Shown: in pieces, positions 18,327 through 27,619 of the stretch
How the letters are laid out: each line of letters opens with the position of its first letter
How positions within the stretch are numbered: position 1 is the stretch's first letter
DNA from: Nitrospirota bacterium
GTDB taxonomy: Bacteria > Nitrospirota > Leptospirillia > Leptospirillales > Leptospirillaceae
Direction: 5' to 3'
Assembly: GCA_021785195.1 (NCBI GenBank)
Contig: JAJYGC010000002.1
Coordinates: forward strand, 62,001-126,000
DNA: 64,000 bases
Position numbers and translations under genes: made by a program
Notes under the pieces: generated by a model
Seen by the model: the letters and a program-made list of their open reading frames with translations, nothing else
Databases searched by the model: none
What the model was told of the DNA's origin: nothing

Positions 18327-19382
18327 CTAAGGACGGTCTTGTTGTTGATCAGGGACGTGGGGATCCGTAAGCTTGAATCCCATCTCACCGATCATCTTGA
18401 TGTCATCTTCCGGTGGTCGGCCCATGCGGGTCAGGTAGTTCCCGATCATGACCCCGTTTGCACCGTGCCGGAAGATTTCTGGGTGGCGCGACCCAAGGGC
18501 ATTGACTCTTCCACCGCAAATCCGAATTTCCTTCTTGGGGAGCATGTAACGGGAGACCGCAATGGACCTGAGGGCGTCTGCCGCACCGATTCCTGCCCCT
18601 TCGTCATGAAGCGGTGTTCCCGGAATGGGAACAAGAAAGTTGATGGGCACGGAATCAACATCAAGATCACGAAGGGTTTCAAGGAGCTGGACCCTGTCGG
18701 AGTCAGATTCCCCAAGGCCGAAGATGCCTCCGGAGCAAACCGAGATCCCTTGTTCCTTGGCTTTGCGGATCGTGTTGATCCGCTCCTCATAGCGATGGGT
18801 GGTGACTATTTTGGGGAAAAAGTCCTTGGATGTTTCAAGATTGTGGTGGAGTCTGTTCAGACCTGCCCCATGGAGGGTTTCAAGAACTTCCCTGGAAAGA
18901 ATTCCCAAGGTGGCACAGGACCAGATTCCCACGTCACGCCTGACGGTCTCGATGGATTGGGCAATGCCCTTGACATCCTGCGGGTCCGAAAGTCCGCGAC
19001 CGCTCGTGGCGACGCAAAACCGTCTCGCTCCGTTTTCCTTGGCCAACTGTGCAGTCTTTCGAACCATTTCGGAAGAAACAAGGGGAAATTCAGGGGAAAT
19101 CGTTTGGTGATGTGAGGACTGGGAGCAAAAGTGACAGTCCTCTGAGCACCCCCCCGATTTGGCATTCATCACAGTGCAGGGATCAATCTGGAGCCCCCGA
19201 AACTGCTCCCTGATCCTGTCAGCCCCATCCCGGATCAGGGGTGAGTACTGTTCCGGAAGGGAAAAAAGCCATTCAGCGGAGGCCGCGTCGATCCCGTTTC
19301 CCGTTCTGGCCTCCTCTGTCAGTTCTTCAAGATGTCGCAATGTTTCCGGATTCTGTTGAAAGGAGGGGAGTGCAATTTCCAT
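18327..19382 (-). CDS. bioB: Biotin synthase
   Basis: 351 residues, a radical SAM enzyme that inserts sulfur into dethiobiotin. The 4Fe-4S cysteines are Cys79, Cys83 and Cys86 in GGCSEDCHFCSQ. Further motifs are RFCVATSGRG, GLNRLHHNLETSKDFFPKIVTTH, CSGGIFGLGES and the late RICGGRVNALG. The last includes an Arg near the 2Fe-2S cluster in known structures. It is the first gene of bioB-bioW-bioF. Genes bioA and bioD, needed for the two middle steps, are not in the window. No confident BirA operator is seen upstream. Confidence 0.96.
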   Translation of the reverse strand: MEIALPSFQQNPETLRHLEELTEEARTGNGIDAASAEWLFSLPEQYSPLIRDGADRIREQFRGLQIDPCTVMNAKSGGCSEDCHFCSQSSHHQTISPEFPLVSSEMVRKTAQLAKENGARRFCVATSGRGLSDPQDVKGIAQSIETVRRDVGIWSCATLGILSREVLETLHGAGLNRLHHNLETSKDFFPKIVTTHRYEERINTIRKAKEQGISVCSGGIFGLGESDSDRVQLLETLRDLDVDSVPINFLVPIPGTPLHDEGAGIGAADALRSIAVSRYMLPKKEIRICGGRVNALGSRHPEIFRHGANGVMIGNYLTRMGRPPEDDIKMIGEMGFKLTDPHVPDQQQDRP

Positions 19383-19676
19383 AGGTGTTTTCTCTTTCTT
19401 GGGTTCTGGGTCCGGTCACACCGAATTTTGATTGGCCCTTTCAGGGGAAAAGTGCAAGATCGCTTCATTCTACCCCGGTCGTTACGTCTTGAACAGAACA
19501 ATCTCTTTATATTTCATGTATGCAAAATAATTCTAAACATGTATCATGCGCCCAAGAGAGTTTATTGCAGGGCGATCCGTCGGGTTTTGGGGTGGAAGAA
19601 GTGCCCTTTTCTGTCGTTTTTACCACGATGCGCTTGATGTGAAATGATGTCGATCCTGAAGCAAGGGGAAACTTTG

Positions 19677-20906
19677 ATGGCCCAAAGCAATGGTGGTTAT
19701 CGAAGGTTTTTTGGACGTCTCCCCCTCCCGTCTCTGGAATTAAAGATTCTTTTGGGAATGTTCATCCCCACAATCCTGTTTCTCTTGCTCCTTTTTGCCT
19801 TTTCCTATTCCGCAACCGAGCTTTTTCGCAGTCAGTTCCGCATGGAAAATCTGGAACACGAGCAGTTTTTGGTGAATCGGGCCATTTCTGATCTGAAAGA
19901 TGCAGAATCAGGACAAAGAGGTTTCCTGATCACGGGAATTCCCTCCTATCTGGATCCCTACCGGATTGCTCGGAAAAATCTGCTGATCGACCTGCAAGAG
20001 CTGTCTCTCCACACCGGTCTGGTTCCTGGGTTTTCCGAGGATTTGCCCCAGTTGAATGGTCTTGTGAACGTGGAGCTCGGAGAGCTTCAGGAACCGATCG
20101 CACTGCGGAAAAGTGGCAGCATTGACGCGGCAAAGAAGAAGGTCATGAGCAGTATAAGCGAGCATACGATGGAGTCGATCCGTCAGTTGAGCCTGAGAAT
20201 GGTGGACCAGTCCCAGGCAGCCATCAGGATGGATCAAAAGACGGTTGTGGAACGGGAGCACCGTTTGGTCTGGGTTGGTCTCCTGACCGCAATCCTGATC
20301 ATTGTGATGCTGTCCATGTTATACAAGATGATCCACCGGGACATTGAAGACCGGAGGTTCTTGATGGACCGGCTTGAGTACGGATCCACACATGATAGCC
20401 TTACCCATCTTTACAACAGGGCATTCTTTACAGAAAATCTTCAGACGGCCCTATATTCAGCTGTCAGGGAACGTCACGGTTTGGCAATCCTCCTGATTGA
20501 TCTGGACGGCTTCAAACAGGTCAATGACCGTTTGGGTCACCAAGTAGGCGATGCCGTTCTCGTTGAAGTGGCCAGGCGATTGGAGCGGATCTCTCGGGAG
20601 AATGATACCCTGGCTCGCCTCGGTGGAGACGAGTTCGTCCTGCTGTTTCATTCCCCGGAAGGGGATCAGGACCTTTCCGCACTGGCATTGATGGCGGAAC
20701 GTCTTGTTTCTATTTTCTCCATGCCAATTTTCCTTGACCTGGGAGAGATTCCCCTGGGAGCGAGTATCGGAATTGCGGTCTTCCCATCGGGTGGTTCGAC
20801 CCCGGATGCGCTCTTGAGATCGGCAGACCAGGCGCTTTACCTTGCCAAGAAATCTGGTCGAAACAGATATTGCTTTCATACTGATTTGACATTGAACCCC
20901 TCCTGA
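19677..20906 (+). CDS. CHASE3-GGDEF diguanylate cyclase, membrane bound
   Basis: 409 residues from the ATG at 19677, chosen because an AAGGGGAAA ribosome site lies before it; an ATG at 19644 is in frame. Two membrane segments (about 25-45 and 200-218) enclose a periplasmic CHASE3 sensor with DLKDAESGQRGFLITG and PYRIARKNL. The cytosolic GGDEF domain is intact (GGDEF at 316-320) and has an inhibitory-site RxxD five residues before it (REND). It should make c-di-GMP in response to an unknown signal, with product inhibition. Transcribed alone, opposite to the bio operon. Confidence 0.92.
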   Translation: MAQSNGGYRRFFGRLPLPSLELKILLGMFIPTILFLLLLFAFSYSATELFRSQFRMENLEHEQFLVNRAISDLKDAESGQRGFLITGIPSYLDPYRIARKNLLIDLQELSLHTGLVPGFSEDLPQLNGLVNVELGELQEPIALRKSGSIDAAKKKVMSSISEHTMESIRQLSLRMVDQSQAAIRMDQKTVVEREHRLVWVGLLTAILIIVMLSMLYKMIHRDIEDRRFLMDRLEYGSTHDSLTHLYNRAFFTENLQTALYSAVRERHGLAILLIDLDGFKQVNDRLGHQVGDAVLVEVARRLERISRENDTLARLGGDEFVLLFHSPEGDQDLSALALMAERLVSIFSMPIFLDLGEIPLGASIGIAVFPSGGSTPDALLRSADQALYLAKKSGRNRYCFHTDLTLNPS

Positions 20907-21130
20907 AATCTCTTCCGGAATGGTGCCATGCGAACTGATCACATTGTTTTTCCCTTTTTCTTCCTTCATTCACGAATCTTTCCCTCTGCCCCCGAATCAT
21001 TCTGAAAACATTTCGAAAGGATGCGTTCTGCTCTCGAACAGGGACGTCGCCTTCTGATATCATGAATCCCCGTTTGCTGTGAATGTAATACGCTGCTGAA
21101 CAATAGCCATGATGAAGGTGGTCAGGAAAG

Positions 21131-22024
21131 ATGACGTTCCAGGATACGATTCGGACACTCCAGAACTTTTGGGCAAATGAAGGTTGCACCATTGTCCAGC
21201 CTTACGACATGGAGATGGGAGCGGGGACATTCCATCCTGCGACGTTCTTTGGGGCGTTGGAGCCAGGGGAAACCAGGGTGGCCTATGTTCAGCCCTGCAG
21301 AAGGCCAACGGATGGACGATATGGAGAAAATCCCAACCGACTCCAGCGGTATTACCAGTTTCAGGTCCTTGTCAAGCCCTCACCGGAAGAATCACAGGCG
21401 GTTTACTTGAGGAGTCTTGAAGCGTTGGGCATACGTCTTCAAGACCATGACATCCGTTTTGTGCACGATGATTGGGAGTCTCCCACCCTGGGGGCCTGGG
21501 GGCTGGGCTGGGAGGTCTGGCTTGACGGGATGGAGGTCACCCAATTCACCTATTTTCAGGAGGTGGCCGGCATTCCTCTCAGCCCTATCCCGGTGGAGGT
21601 GACATATGGTCTGGAGCGTCTGGCCATGTATCTTCAGGGAGTTTCCAATGTGTTCGACCTGGTTTACGCTCCCGGAATTACCTACGGGAAAATCCATCGG
21701 GAAAACGAGCGTCAGCAGTCCGCTTACAATTTTGAGGAGGCCCCGGTGCAGAGCCTCCGCCAGGAATTCGACTTTCGCGAAACCCAGGCGGATTCGCTCT
21801 TGTCGAAAGGGCTGTATCTTCCGGGATACGAAATGGTGTTGGGAATGTCTCATGCGTTCAACCTTCTGGATGCGCGCGGTGCCGTCAGCGTTGCGGAAAG
21901 GCAGCATTTCATCGGTAGGGTCCGTGCCCAGGCCAGGAAGGCGGCCAGAAGCTTCCGTGACCGCTTGAAAGTGGATTCTGAAACGGACTGTCCTGTTTTG
22001 GATGCTGGGGAGGGCGCGCCGTGA
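21131..22024 (+). CDS. glyQ: Glycyl-tRNA synthetase alpha subunit
   Basis: 297 residues, the class II catalytic subunit of the alpha2-beta2 type glycyl-tRNA synthetase. Visible are [52 protein letters not shown]-like [20 protein letters not shown] and [13 protein letters not shown]. The ribosome site TCAGGAAAG precedes the ATG. It opens the overlapped operon glyQ-glyS-ribD; its TGA overlaps the GTG of glyS by four bases. No T-box leader was recognised in the 224 bases upstream. Confidence 0.96.
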   Translation: MTFQDTIRTLQNFWANEGCTIVQPYDMEMGAGTFHPATFFGALEPGETRVAYVQPCRRPTDGRYGENPNRLQRYYQFQVLVKPSPEESQAVYLRSLEALGIRLQDHDIRFVHDDWESPTLGAWGLGWEVWLDGMEVTQFTYFQEVAGIPLSPIPVEVTYGLERLAMYLQGVSNVFDLVYAPGITYGKIHRENERQQSAYNFEEAPVQSLRQEFDFRETQADSLLSKGLYLPGYEMVLGMSHAFNLLDARGAVSVAERQHFIGRVRAQARKAARSFRDRLKVDSETDCPVLDAGEGAP

Positions 22025-24246
22025 ACCGATCAGACCATGCCCTTTTTCCTGGGTTCAACGACGATCCTGACCAGGCGGCCCTTCTGGAAATAGGGTGCGA
22101 AGAGCTTCCGTCGGCCCCCCTTCCGGCCCTTCGATCGGCAATCGCTTCAAGGGCAAACGCGCTGAGGTCCGAATTCCGGCTGGGGAAGGGGAAGGTCCAT
22201 GTTTTGGGGACTCCCCAGAGAATTGTTCTGGTGCTGGAAAGTCTTCCGAGTGTTCAGGAGCCGTTTCAGGAAATCGTTTTGGGGCCGCCGGCAAGACTGG
22301 CGGGATCGTTGCCCGATGCCCCTTCGCCCCAGGCCATGGGGTTTGCAAGGTCCCAAGGGGTTTCCATCTCGGAAGTCAGGGTTGTGGAAAGCCCCAAAGG
22401 GTCTTACCTTGCGATTGATAAAACCGCTCCGCAAAGGAAAACCGAAGAGGTTCTCCCGGAGCTTTTGGGCCGCACCCTTGAGGGACTTCCCCTTCCAAAG
22501 ACGATGCGTTGGGGGACGGGCTCTGGCCCCTTCCTTCGCCCGATCCTCTGGGTTTTGGCCTATTGGGGAAACCGCCTCCTTTCCCTTTCGTTGGGGGGGG
22601 TATTGTCAGGATCCACGACCAGAAATCCCCGGTCGGCAGGCTTCGTTTTGCATCCGGTCCGGAGTGTTTCCCATTATGCGGACTTGATTCAGTCATGGGG
22701 CATCCTGCTGGAACCGGAAGACCGGGGAAAAGCGATTGAACGGGAACTCGACCTGACCCTCAAGCTCGAACAGGACGTTGGGCGGCTTGATTCCGCGGTC
22801 CATCGGGTGGGTGACCCTGTTCTATCCACGGAAGTTCTTGACCTTGTCGAATGTTTTCGGGTAGTGGTCGGACATTTCCCGGAATCGTATCTGACCCTCC
22901 CGCCCGCACTGATTCAGACTGTTCTTCGCGTCCACCAGCGATTTTATGTGCTGGCTGGGGAAAATGGAATGCTTTCGAATTGTTTCCTGGCTGTCAGTGG
23001 AAATTCTGCCGCTAATCTTGAAATCGTCCGGACGGGATATGAAAAAGTGATTCGGGCGCGTCTTGAGGATGCCCAGTATTATCTCGATCGTGATCGAAAG
23101 AGACCTCTTCTGGATTTCGTCGAAGATCTGGGTGGGATGACCTTTTTCCCGGGTGTCGGAACCCTTTCGGACAAGGTCGGCATGATTCGGGTCATGGTCC
23201 AGTGGGTCCTCAATCGAATCCCCGAATCGGAGGTCAAAGGGACTGGATTTGACAGGGCCACGCTTTCCGACTCACTGGATCGCATTGCACGACTGGCGAA
23301 AGCGGACCTTGCGACAGGTCTTGTCCGGGAGTTTCCCGAGCTGGAAGGACGGATCGGGTCACACTACTGGAAGCTGGAACACGAGGGGATCAAGGAGCGG
23401 GAAGGACGGCTCCCGTCACGCCTCCTTCATCTTGAGGCTGAAGCCATTGCTGAACATTACCACCCAAGGCATGTGCAGGATCGTCTTCCAGTGACCCTGC
23501 CCGGGTTGGTTCTTTCGCTGGTGGACAAGCTTCTTCATCAAGTCGGGGGGTTCGCGGCGGGTTTTGTTCCTTCGGGCAGTGAGGATCCTTATGCCCTTCG
23601 ACGATCCGCCTGGGGGATGCTTGCCATCCTTCGAAAAACAGCGTGGCCCATTACGCTGGAACAACTGGTGTCCGAGGTCGGGAACCTTTCCCTTCCTCGG
23701 GATGTCTCAGGGGACCTTCGGAAATTTTGGGGGGAGCGGCTGCAGGGGTTCTGGGAGAAAGAGTATCCTGTTCTTCTGGTTCGGGCGGGGGCAACCTCCC
23801 TTTCCGAGACGTTGGAGATTTCCGGAAGCCGACTCCGCTTTCTTTCGGAAATTTCCGGAAGGGCAGGGTACGCGGGCCTTCTGTCCCTTTATACCCGATT
23901 GGTCAATATCCTTCCGGATGCCGGTGAGATGGATAATGCTTCACTGGATTCCTCAAGACTGGAAGCTCCGTCTGAAAAGGCGATCCATGCGCTCATGGTG
24001 GAAGAAGGGATGCTGGATGCGGACTTGTGGATGAAGAAGGCGGTCAATGGGGATTGGGAAAGGATCCTGGATTCCGTGCTTGGGTTTGTGGACCCAGTCC
24101 AGAAGATGTTTGAGGAGGTCATGGTGAATGATCCGGATCCGGTTCTCCGGAACAACCGAAAAATCCTCCTGTCCCGCCTTCGGAACGCCATCGGTGTCCT
24201 CGGGCAGCTGGAACTGCTTCCCGTTCCATCCCGGGAAGGAAGATGA
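22021..24246 (+). CDS. glyS: Glycyl-tRNA synthetase beta subunit
   Basis: 741 residues, somewhat over the usual 690, starting with GTG at 22021. It shows [17 protein letters not shown] at the start, [21 protein letters not shown] (usual: MRWG...F.RPI.W), [44 protein letters not shown]-like [30 protein letters not shown] and an HD-like region. The subunit binds tRNA-Gly with its C-terminal anticodon domain. It overlaps glyQ and ribD by four bases on each side, so the three are probably translationally coupled. Confidence 0.95.
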   Translation: MNRSDHALFPGFNDDPDQAALLEIGCEELPSAPLPALRSAIASRANALRSEFRLGKGKVHVLGTPQRIVLVLESLPSVQEPFQEIVLGPPARLAGSLPDAPSPQAMGFARSQGVSISEVRVVESPKGSYLAIDKTAPQRKTEEVLPELLGRTLEGLPLPKTMRWGTGSGPFLRPILWVLAYWGNRLLSLSLGGVLSGSTTRNPRSAGFVLHPVRSVSHYADLIQSWGILLEPEDRGKAIERELDLTLKLEQDVGRLDSAVHRVGDPVLSTEVLDLVECFRVVVGHFPESYLTLPPALIQTVLRVHQRFYVLAGENGMLSNCFLAVSGNSAANLEIVRTGYEKVIRARLEDAQYYLDRDRKRPLLDFVEDLGGMTFFPGVGTLSDKVGMIRVMVQWVLNRIPESEVKGTGFDRATLSDSLDRIARLAKADLATGLVREFPELEGRIGSHYWKLEHEGIKEREGRLPSRLLHLEAEAIAEHYHPRHVQDRLPVTLPGLVLSLVDKLLHQVGGFAAGFVPSGSEDPYALRRSAWGMLAILRKTAWPITLEQLVSEVGNLSLPRDVSGDLRKFWGERLQGFWEKEYPVLLVRAGATSLSETLEISGSRLRFLSEISGRAGYAGLLSLYTRLVNILPDAGEMDNASLDSSRLEAPSEKAIHALMVEEGMLDADLWMKKAVNGDWERILDSVLGFVDPVQKMFEEVMVNDPDPVLRNNRKILLSRLRNAIGVLGQLELLPVPSREGR

Positions 24247-25382
24247 AACCCCCTGAGGAACGGTTCATGTCCATTGCCCTTTCCCTTGCGATGAAAGCCA
24301 GGGACACCGTTGCCCCGAATCCAAGGGTGGGTGCTGTCGTTGTCCGGGATGGACAGATCGTCGGGAAGGGGTTCCATGAACGCCCAGGTCTTCCCCACGC
24401 AGAAGTGCTGGCCTTGCGGGAGGCCGGAAAAATGGCGAGGGGGGCGGACCTTTATGTCAACCTTGAACCCTGCTGCCACCTGAACAAGCGGACCCCGCCC
24501 TGTACCCGGGAAATCCTGGCATCCGGCGTGCGCAAAGTGGTCATCGCGCTGTCGGATCCCAATCCGGACGTCAGTGGAAAGGGGATCCATGAACTGCGGG
24601 CGGGGGGAATTCCTGTCACGCTGGGAACCCTGTCCCGGAAAGCCTTTGAGGTCAACAGGGGGTTTTTGTCACTGATGCGCAACGGAAGGCCATTTGTGAC
24701 GGTCAAGGGTGCGATGAGCCTTGATGGGAAGATCGCGACCGCGTCAGGGGATTCCCAGTGGATTTCAGGTGCCCCCTCCCTGAAGTATGCCCATGAGCTC
24801 CGGCAGACCCATGATGGGATCATTGTAGGCATCGGGACCGTATTGAAGGACAATCCCCTCCTGACGACCAGAATTCCCGGGAAAAAGGCCCATCATCCAG
24901 TCCGGATCCTTCTTGACTCCTGGGCCAGGACCCCCATTGGCTCAAGGATTTTTGAAACGCTGGAGGAATCACCCGTATGGATTGCCGTCCGGGAGGACGC
25001 GCCCGTGGAGAGAGTCCGCTCCCTTGAAAGGGCCGGGGCCCGGATTATCGGGATTGACAACGATCCCGATGGGGCGGGAATCTGTCTTCCTTCCCTTTTG
25101 GGCAGGCTCTCCCGGGAGAATGTTCTGACCGTGCTGGTCGAAGGAGGGTCTCAGGTTACCGGAACCTTCCTGCGGAAACGGTTGGCTGACCGGATCCGCC
25201 TTGTGCTGGCTCCTTTGATCATAGGAGGCCATGACGCGGTGGGATGGGTCGGAGGCGATTCTCCGACGACCCTTAAGGAGGCCTGGAGATTCCCTGTGCC
25301 TTTTAAAACCCGTCGCTTGGGGGAGGACCTGCTGGTATCGGTGGATTTCTGGAGTGAGCGGAGTTTTTCCGGAATGACCTGA
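24243..25382 (+). CDS. ribD: Bifunctional diaminohydroxyphosphoribosylaminopyrimidine deaminase / reductase RibD
   Basis: 379 residues, the usual fused size. The deaminase domain (1-145) has PNPRVGAVVV, the zinc ligands in HAEVLAL and EPCCHLNKRTPPC, and SDPNPDVSGKGI. The reductase domain (about 148-379) has FVTVKGAMSLDGKIATASGDSQWIS, GIGTVLKDNPLLTTR, VLVEGGSQVTGTFL and the closing RRLGEDLLVS. It performs steps two and three of riboflavin synthesis. It overlaps glyS by four bases and is followed after 97 bases by ribE. No FMN riboswitch is seen. Confidence 0.95.
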   Translation: MKPPEERFMSIALSLAMKARDTVAPNPRVGAVVVRDGQIVGKGFHERPGLPHAEVLALREAGKMARGADLYVNLEPCCHLNKRTPPCTREILASGVRKVVIALSDPNPDVSGKGIHELRAGGIPVTLGTLSRKAFEVNRGFLSLMRNGRPFVTVKGAMSLDGKIATASGDSQWISGAPSLKYAHELRQTHDGIIVGIGTVLKDNPLLTTRIPGKKAHHPVRILLDSWARTPIGSRIFETLEESPVWIAVREDAPVERVRSLERAGARIIGIDNDPDGAGICLPSLLGRLSRENVLTVLVEGGSQVTGTFLRKRLADRIRLVLAPLIIGGHDAVGWVGGDSPTTLKEAWRFPVPFKTRRLGEDLLVSVDFWSERSFSGMT

Positions 25383-25479
25383 AGGTATTTCCAATACGAG
25401 GGTCCCAGGAAAAAGCCGGATGTTGTCCAGGCGGTTATTCGATCGGAACGGACAATCATGATCAATAAGGAGACCATGG

Positions 25480-26109
25480 GTGTTTACGGGGATTGTCCTG
25501 GAAACAGGTCGTGTGCGCGAGGCTTCTTTGTCGGGTAAGGGCATGCGGCTTGTGGTGGATGAAGTGTCTTTTGCCAAGGATCTAGTGCGGGGGGAGTCCG
25601 TTGCGGTCAACGGCGCCTGCATGACTGTAACCGACAGTGGTCCGGACTGGTTTTCAATGGATGTTTCCTCGGAAAGCCTTTCGGTCACCCGTATGGGGAG
25701 TTTCTCTCCCGGAGAGCGCCTGAATCTCGAAAGGGCCATCACCCTGTCCGAGCGACTGGGTGGACATCTTGTCCTGGGTCATGTGGATGGGCTGGGCAGG
25801 ATCGATGGCAGCTGGAAAGAAGCCGCAACAACCTTCTTCAGGGTTCTGATCCCCTATGGGCACAGGGCCTATGTGATTCCGAAGGGATCGATCACGGTCG
25901 ACGGGATCAGCCTTACGGTAAACCGGATCCATGATGTGGCAAATCCGATGGAATGCCTGATGGAGCTTGCCATCATTCCGCATACGATGGCGGTGACAAA
26001 CCTTGGCGATCGTCTTGTTGGGGACTTGGTCCATCTGGAATATGACGTGATCGGAAAATATATTCTCCGGGCCCGGGAAACCGGAATGCCAGGAGCGTTT
26101 TCCGTCTGA
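25480..26109 (+). CDS. ribE: Riboflavin synthase alpha chain
   Basis: 209 residues from a GTG at 25480 with AAGGAG upstream. It is the two-barrel enzyme that dismutates two 6,7-dimethyl-8-ribityllumazine molecules to riboflavin. The internal duplication is visible: MFTGIV with VRGESVAVNGACMTV in the first half and GGHLVLGHVDGLGRI with KGSITVDGISLTVN in the second. The gene lies between ribD and yacG; ribBA and ribH are not in the window. Confidence 0.95.
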   Translation: MFTGIVLETGRVREASLSGKGMRLVVDEVSFAKDLVRGESVAVNGACMTVTDSGPDWFSMDVSSESLSVTRMGSFSPGERLNLERAITLSERLGGHLVLGHVDGLGRIDGSWKEAATTFFRVLIPYGHRAYVIPKGSITVDGISLTVNRIHDVANPMECLMELAIIPHTMAVTNLGDRLVGDLVHLEYDVIGKYILRARETGMPGAFSV

Positions 26110-26117
26110 GGGTGACG

Positions 26118-26321
26118 ATGGAAAGGGATTGGGAGAAAGAAGTTCGCCGGTGTTCCACGTGCGGAAAGATTCTTGAAGGGGAGGACTATGCCCGGACGAG
26201 TTTCTGTTCCCGACGGTGCCGGGAGGTCGATCTCATGAAGTGGCTGAATGAAGAATACCGGATTCGGGAGGATGCTTCCGACGGGATTCCGGAAGGAGGA
26301 TGGGATGAGGAACCAGATTGA
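26118..26321 (+). CDS. yacG: YacG-like zinc-binding protein (DNA gyrase inhibitor family)
   Basis: 67 residues from the ATG at 26118, which has GAGGG before it. The four zinc cysteines are Cys12, Cys15, Cys30 and Cys34 (CSTCGK, then FCSRRCREVDLMKWLNEEYRI), the exact pattern of the YacG/DUF329 family. E. coli YacG binds GyrB and inhibits gyrase in vitro. It lies eight bases after ribE and 12 bases before cobI, so it is embedded in the metabolic operon; no functional link to riboflavin or cobalamin is known. Confidence 0.85.
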   Translation: MERDWEKEVRRCSTCGKILEGEDYARTSFCSRRCREVDLMKWLNEEYRIREDASDGIPEGGWDEEPD

Positions 26322-26333
26322 AGGGGAGGACAT

Positions 26334-27074
26334 GTGAGCGGGGCATCAACGGGAACTCTGTTTGGGATAGGGGTTGGACCGGGAAATCCGGATCTGCTGA
26401 CATTGCGTGCTGCCCGGATCCTATCGTCCGTTCCGACTCTGGCGATTCCCAAATCCGTTTCTGACGGGGGCTCCCTTGCCCTGTCCGTTGTGGAAGGGGT
26501 TCTCAGGGAACGGTCCGTTCCGGTGGATCGGGTAGAGCTTGTTTTTCCGATGACAAAGGATCAGTCCATCCTGGCGGAAGCCCGGTCAAACAATGCGAGG
26601 GTTCTGGAGAAAGCCCTGTCGCTGGGAGATGTGGCGTTCATCAGTCTGGGAGACATATTCTTTTACTCCACCTTTGGCAATCTGCTGGAAGGATTGCGGG
26701 CCTTGATCCCGGGACTGAAGGTTGAGGTGATTCCCGGGATTACCTCGGTCTCCGCCGCAACCGCCCTGATCGGGACCCCTCTCGTCCAGGGCGCCGAAGG
26801 GCTGGCTGTGGTCCCGGCAACTTATGGGCCCGACTCCATTGAGACGATCCTGGATCTTCATGAAACGGTCGTCCTGATGAAAATCCACCGGGTTTTTCCG
26901 ATTCTCCTTGAGATGCTGACCCGCCGGGGCCTTCTGGAAAAGACCGTATACCTATCGGAAATTGGGACCAGTCGCCAGGAGATCGTCCGGGATATCCGGG
27001 AACTTGAAGGACGCACCCTTCCCTACATGTCCCTACTGATTGTGAGAAAAAACGGTCTTGGGGGATTGGTTTGA
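26334..27074 (+). CDS. cobI: Precorrin-2 / cobalt-factor II C20-methyltransferase
   Basis: 246 residues from a GTG at 26334 with GGGGAGGAC before it. It belongs to the tetrapyrrole methylase family: GIGVGPGNPDLLTLRAARIL at the start, the SAM loop around ISLGDIFFYSTFGNLLEGL, and VIPGITSVSAATALIGTPLVQG, typical of the C20 enzymes CobI/CbiL. It adds the second methyl group to the corrin precursor. The next gene is a membrane protein overlapping by four bases, then cobM, so part of the corrin ring pathway is encoded here. Confidence 0.92.
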   Translation: MSGASTGTLFGIGVGPGNPDLLTLRAARILSSVPTLAIPKSVSDGGSLALSVVEGVLRERSVPVDRVELVFPMTKDQSILAEARSNNARVLEKALSLGDVAFISLGDIFFYSTFGNLLEGLRALIPGLKVEVIPGITSVSAATALIGTPLVQGAEGLAVVPATYGPDSIETILDLHETVVLMKIHRVFPILLEMLTRRGLLEKTVYLSEIGTSRQEIVRDIRELEGRTLPYMSLLIVRKNGLGGLV

Positions 27075-27619
27075 GGCCATTTGACCGCTCCATCAGCCGG
27101 GAAGACAGAAAGCTGGCAATGAGCTATGCTCAAGGAGCCTTTCTTCGATTCTCTGCCATGTGGTCCCTGGCAGGTTTCACGGGGGCTTTCGGGACTGTCT
27201 TCCTGGCCTTCTCACGGGGGAACCTGGACCTTTCTCCCCTTTTCAGGGAGATAACGGTCGGGATTGGTGCGGCACTTTTGGGTTTGGGACATTCCCGATA
27301 CCAATATTATCTGTTGACCCAATGGCCGTCCCATTATGCTGCACTGGCCCGTCAATCCCAATCGGGATGGACCCCCATGTCGGTAAAGGGTGGTTTCTCT
27401 CCCCGGGCTGTTTCCCATCCTGGGCGGGGGAAGGTTGTTCTGGCTTATATCGGCGCAATCCTGTTGCTGTTTGCCCTGATCCTTGTTCTTCATCGCGGGT
27501 TGCCGGTGATGGGAACAATTTTTTTTGCGGAGGGGGGGTTCTTTTTTGCGCGGGTCCTCTTTTGGAAACGAGCGTTTGATCTTTGGAAGGCGGATGGATC
27601 TTATGACAGCGGAAACTGA
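27071..27619 (+). CDS. Unrecognised four-segment membrane protein within the cobalamin gene set
   Basis: 182 residues from a TTG at 27071 that overlaps the cobI stop by four bases. I do not recognise the family. Four likely membrane segments are seen: about 28-49 (LAGFTGAFGTVFLAF), 60-82 (ITVGIGAALLGLG), 125-145 (VVLAYIGAILLLFALILVL) and 150-172 (GTIFFAEGGFFFARVLF). The loop between the second and third is polar and about 40 residues long. There is no His-rich metal motif. It overlaps the next gene, cobM, by 17-26 bases. Its place between two corrin methyltransferases suggests a cobalamin-linked or merely co-transcribed role. Confidence 0.75.
   Translation: MRPFDRSISREDRKLAMSYAQGAFLRFSAMWSLAGFTGAFGTVFLAFSRGNLDLSPLFREITVGIGAALLGLGHSRYQYYLLTQWPSHYAALARQSQSGWTPMSVKGGFSPRAVSHPGRGKVVLAYIGAILLLFALILVLHRGLPVMGTIFFAEGGFFFARVLFWKRAFDLWKADGSYDSGN

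Noticed and set aside
19383-19676. BirA or BioR operator upstream of bioB
   Set aside because: A short CATGTAT direct repeat and A/T-rich segments exist, but no convincing palindromic biotin operator was seen.
20907-21130. Possible T-box or glycine riboswitch upstream of glyQ
   Set aside because: No T-box consensus, specifier loop or terminator hairpin, and no glycine aptamer pattern was found.
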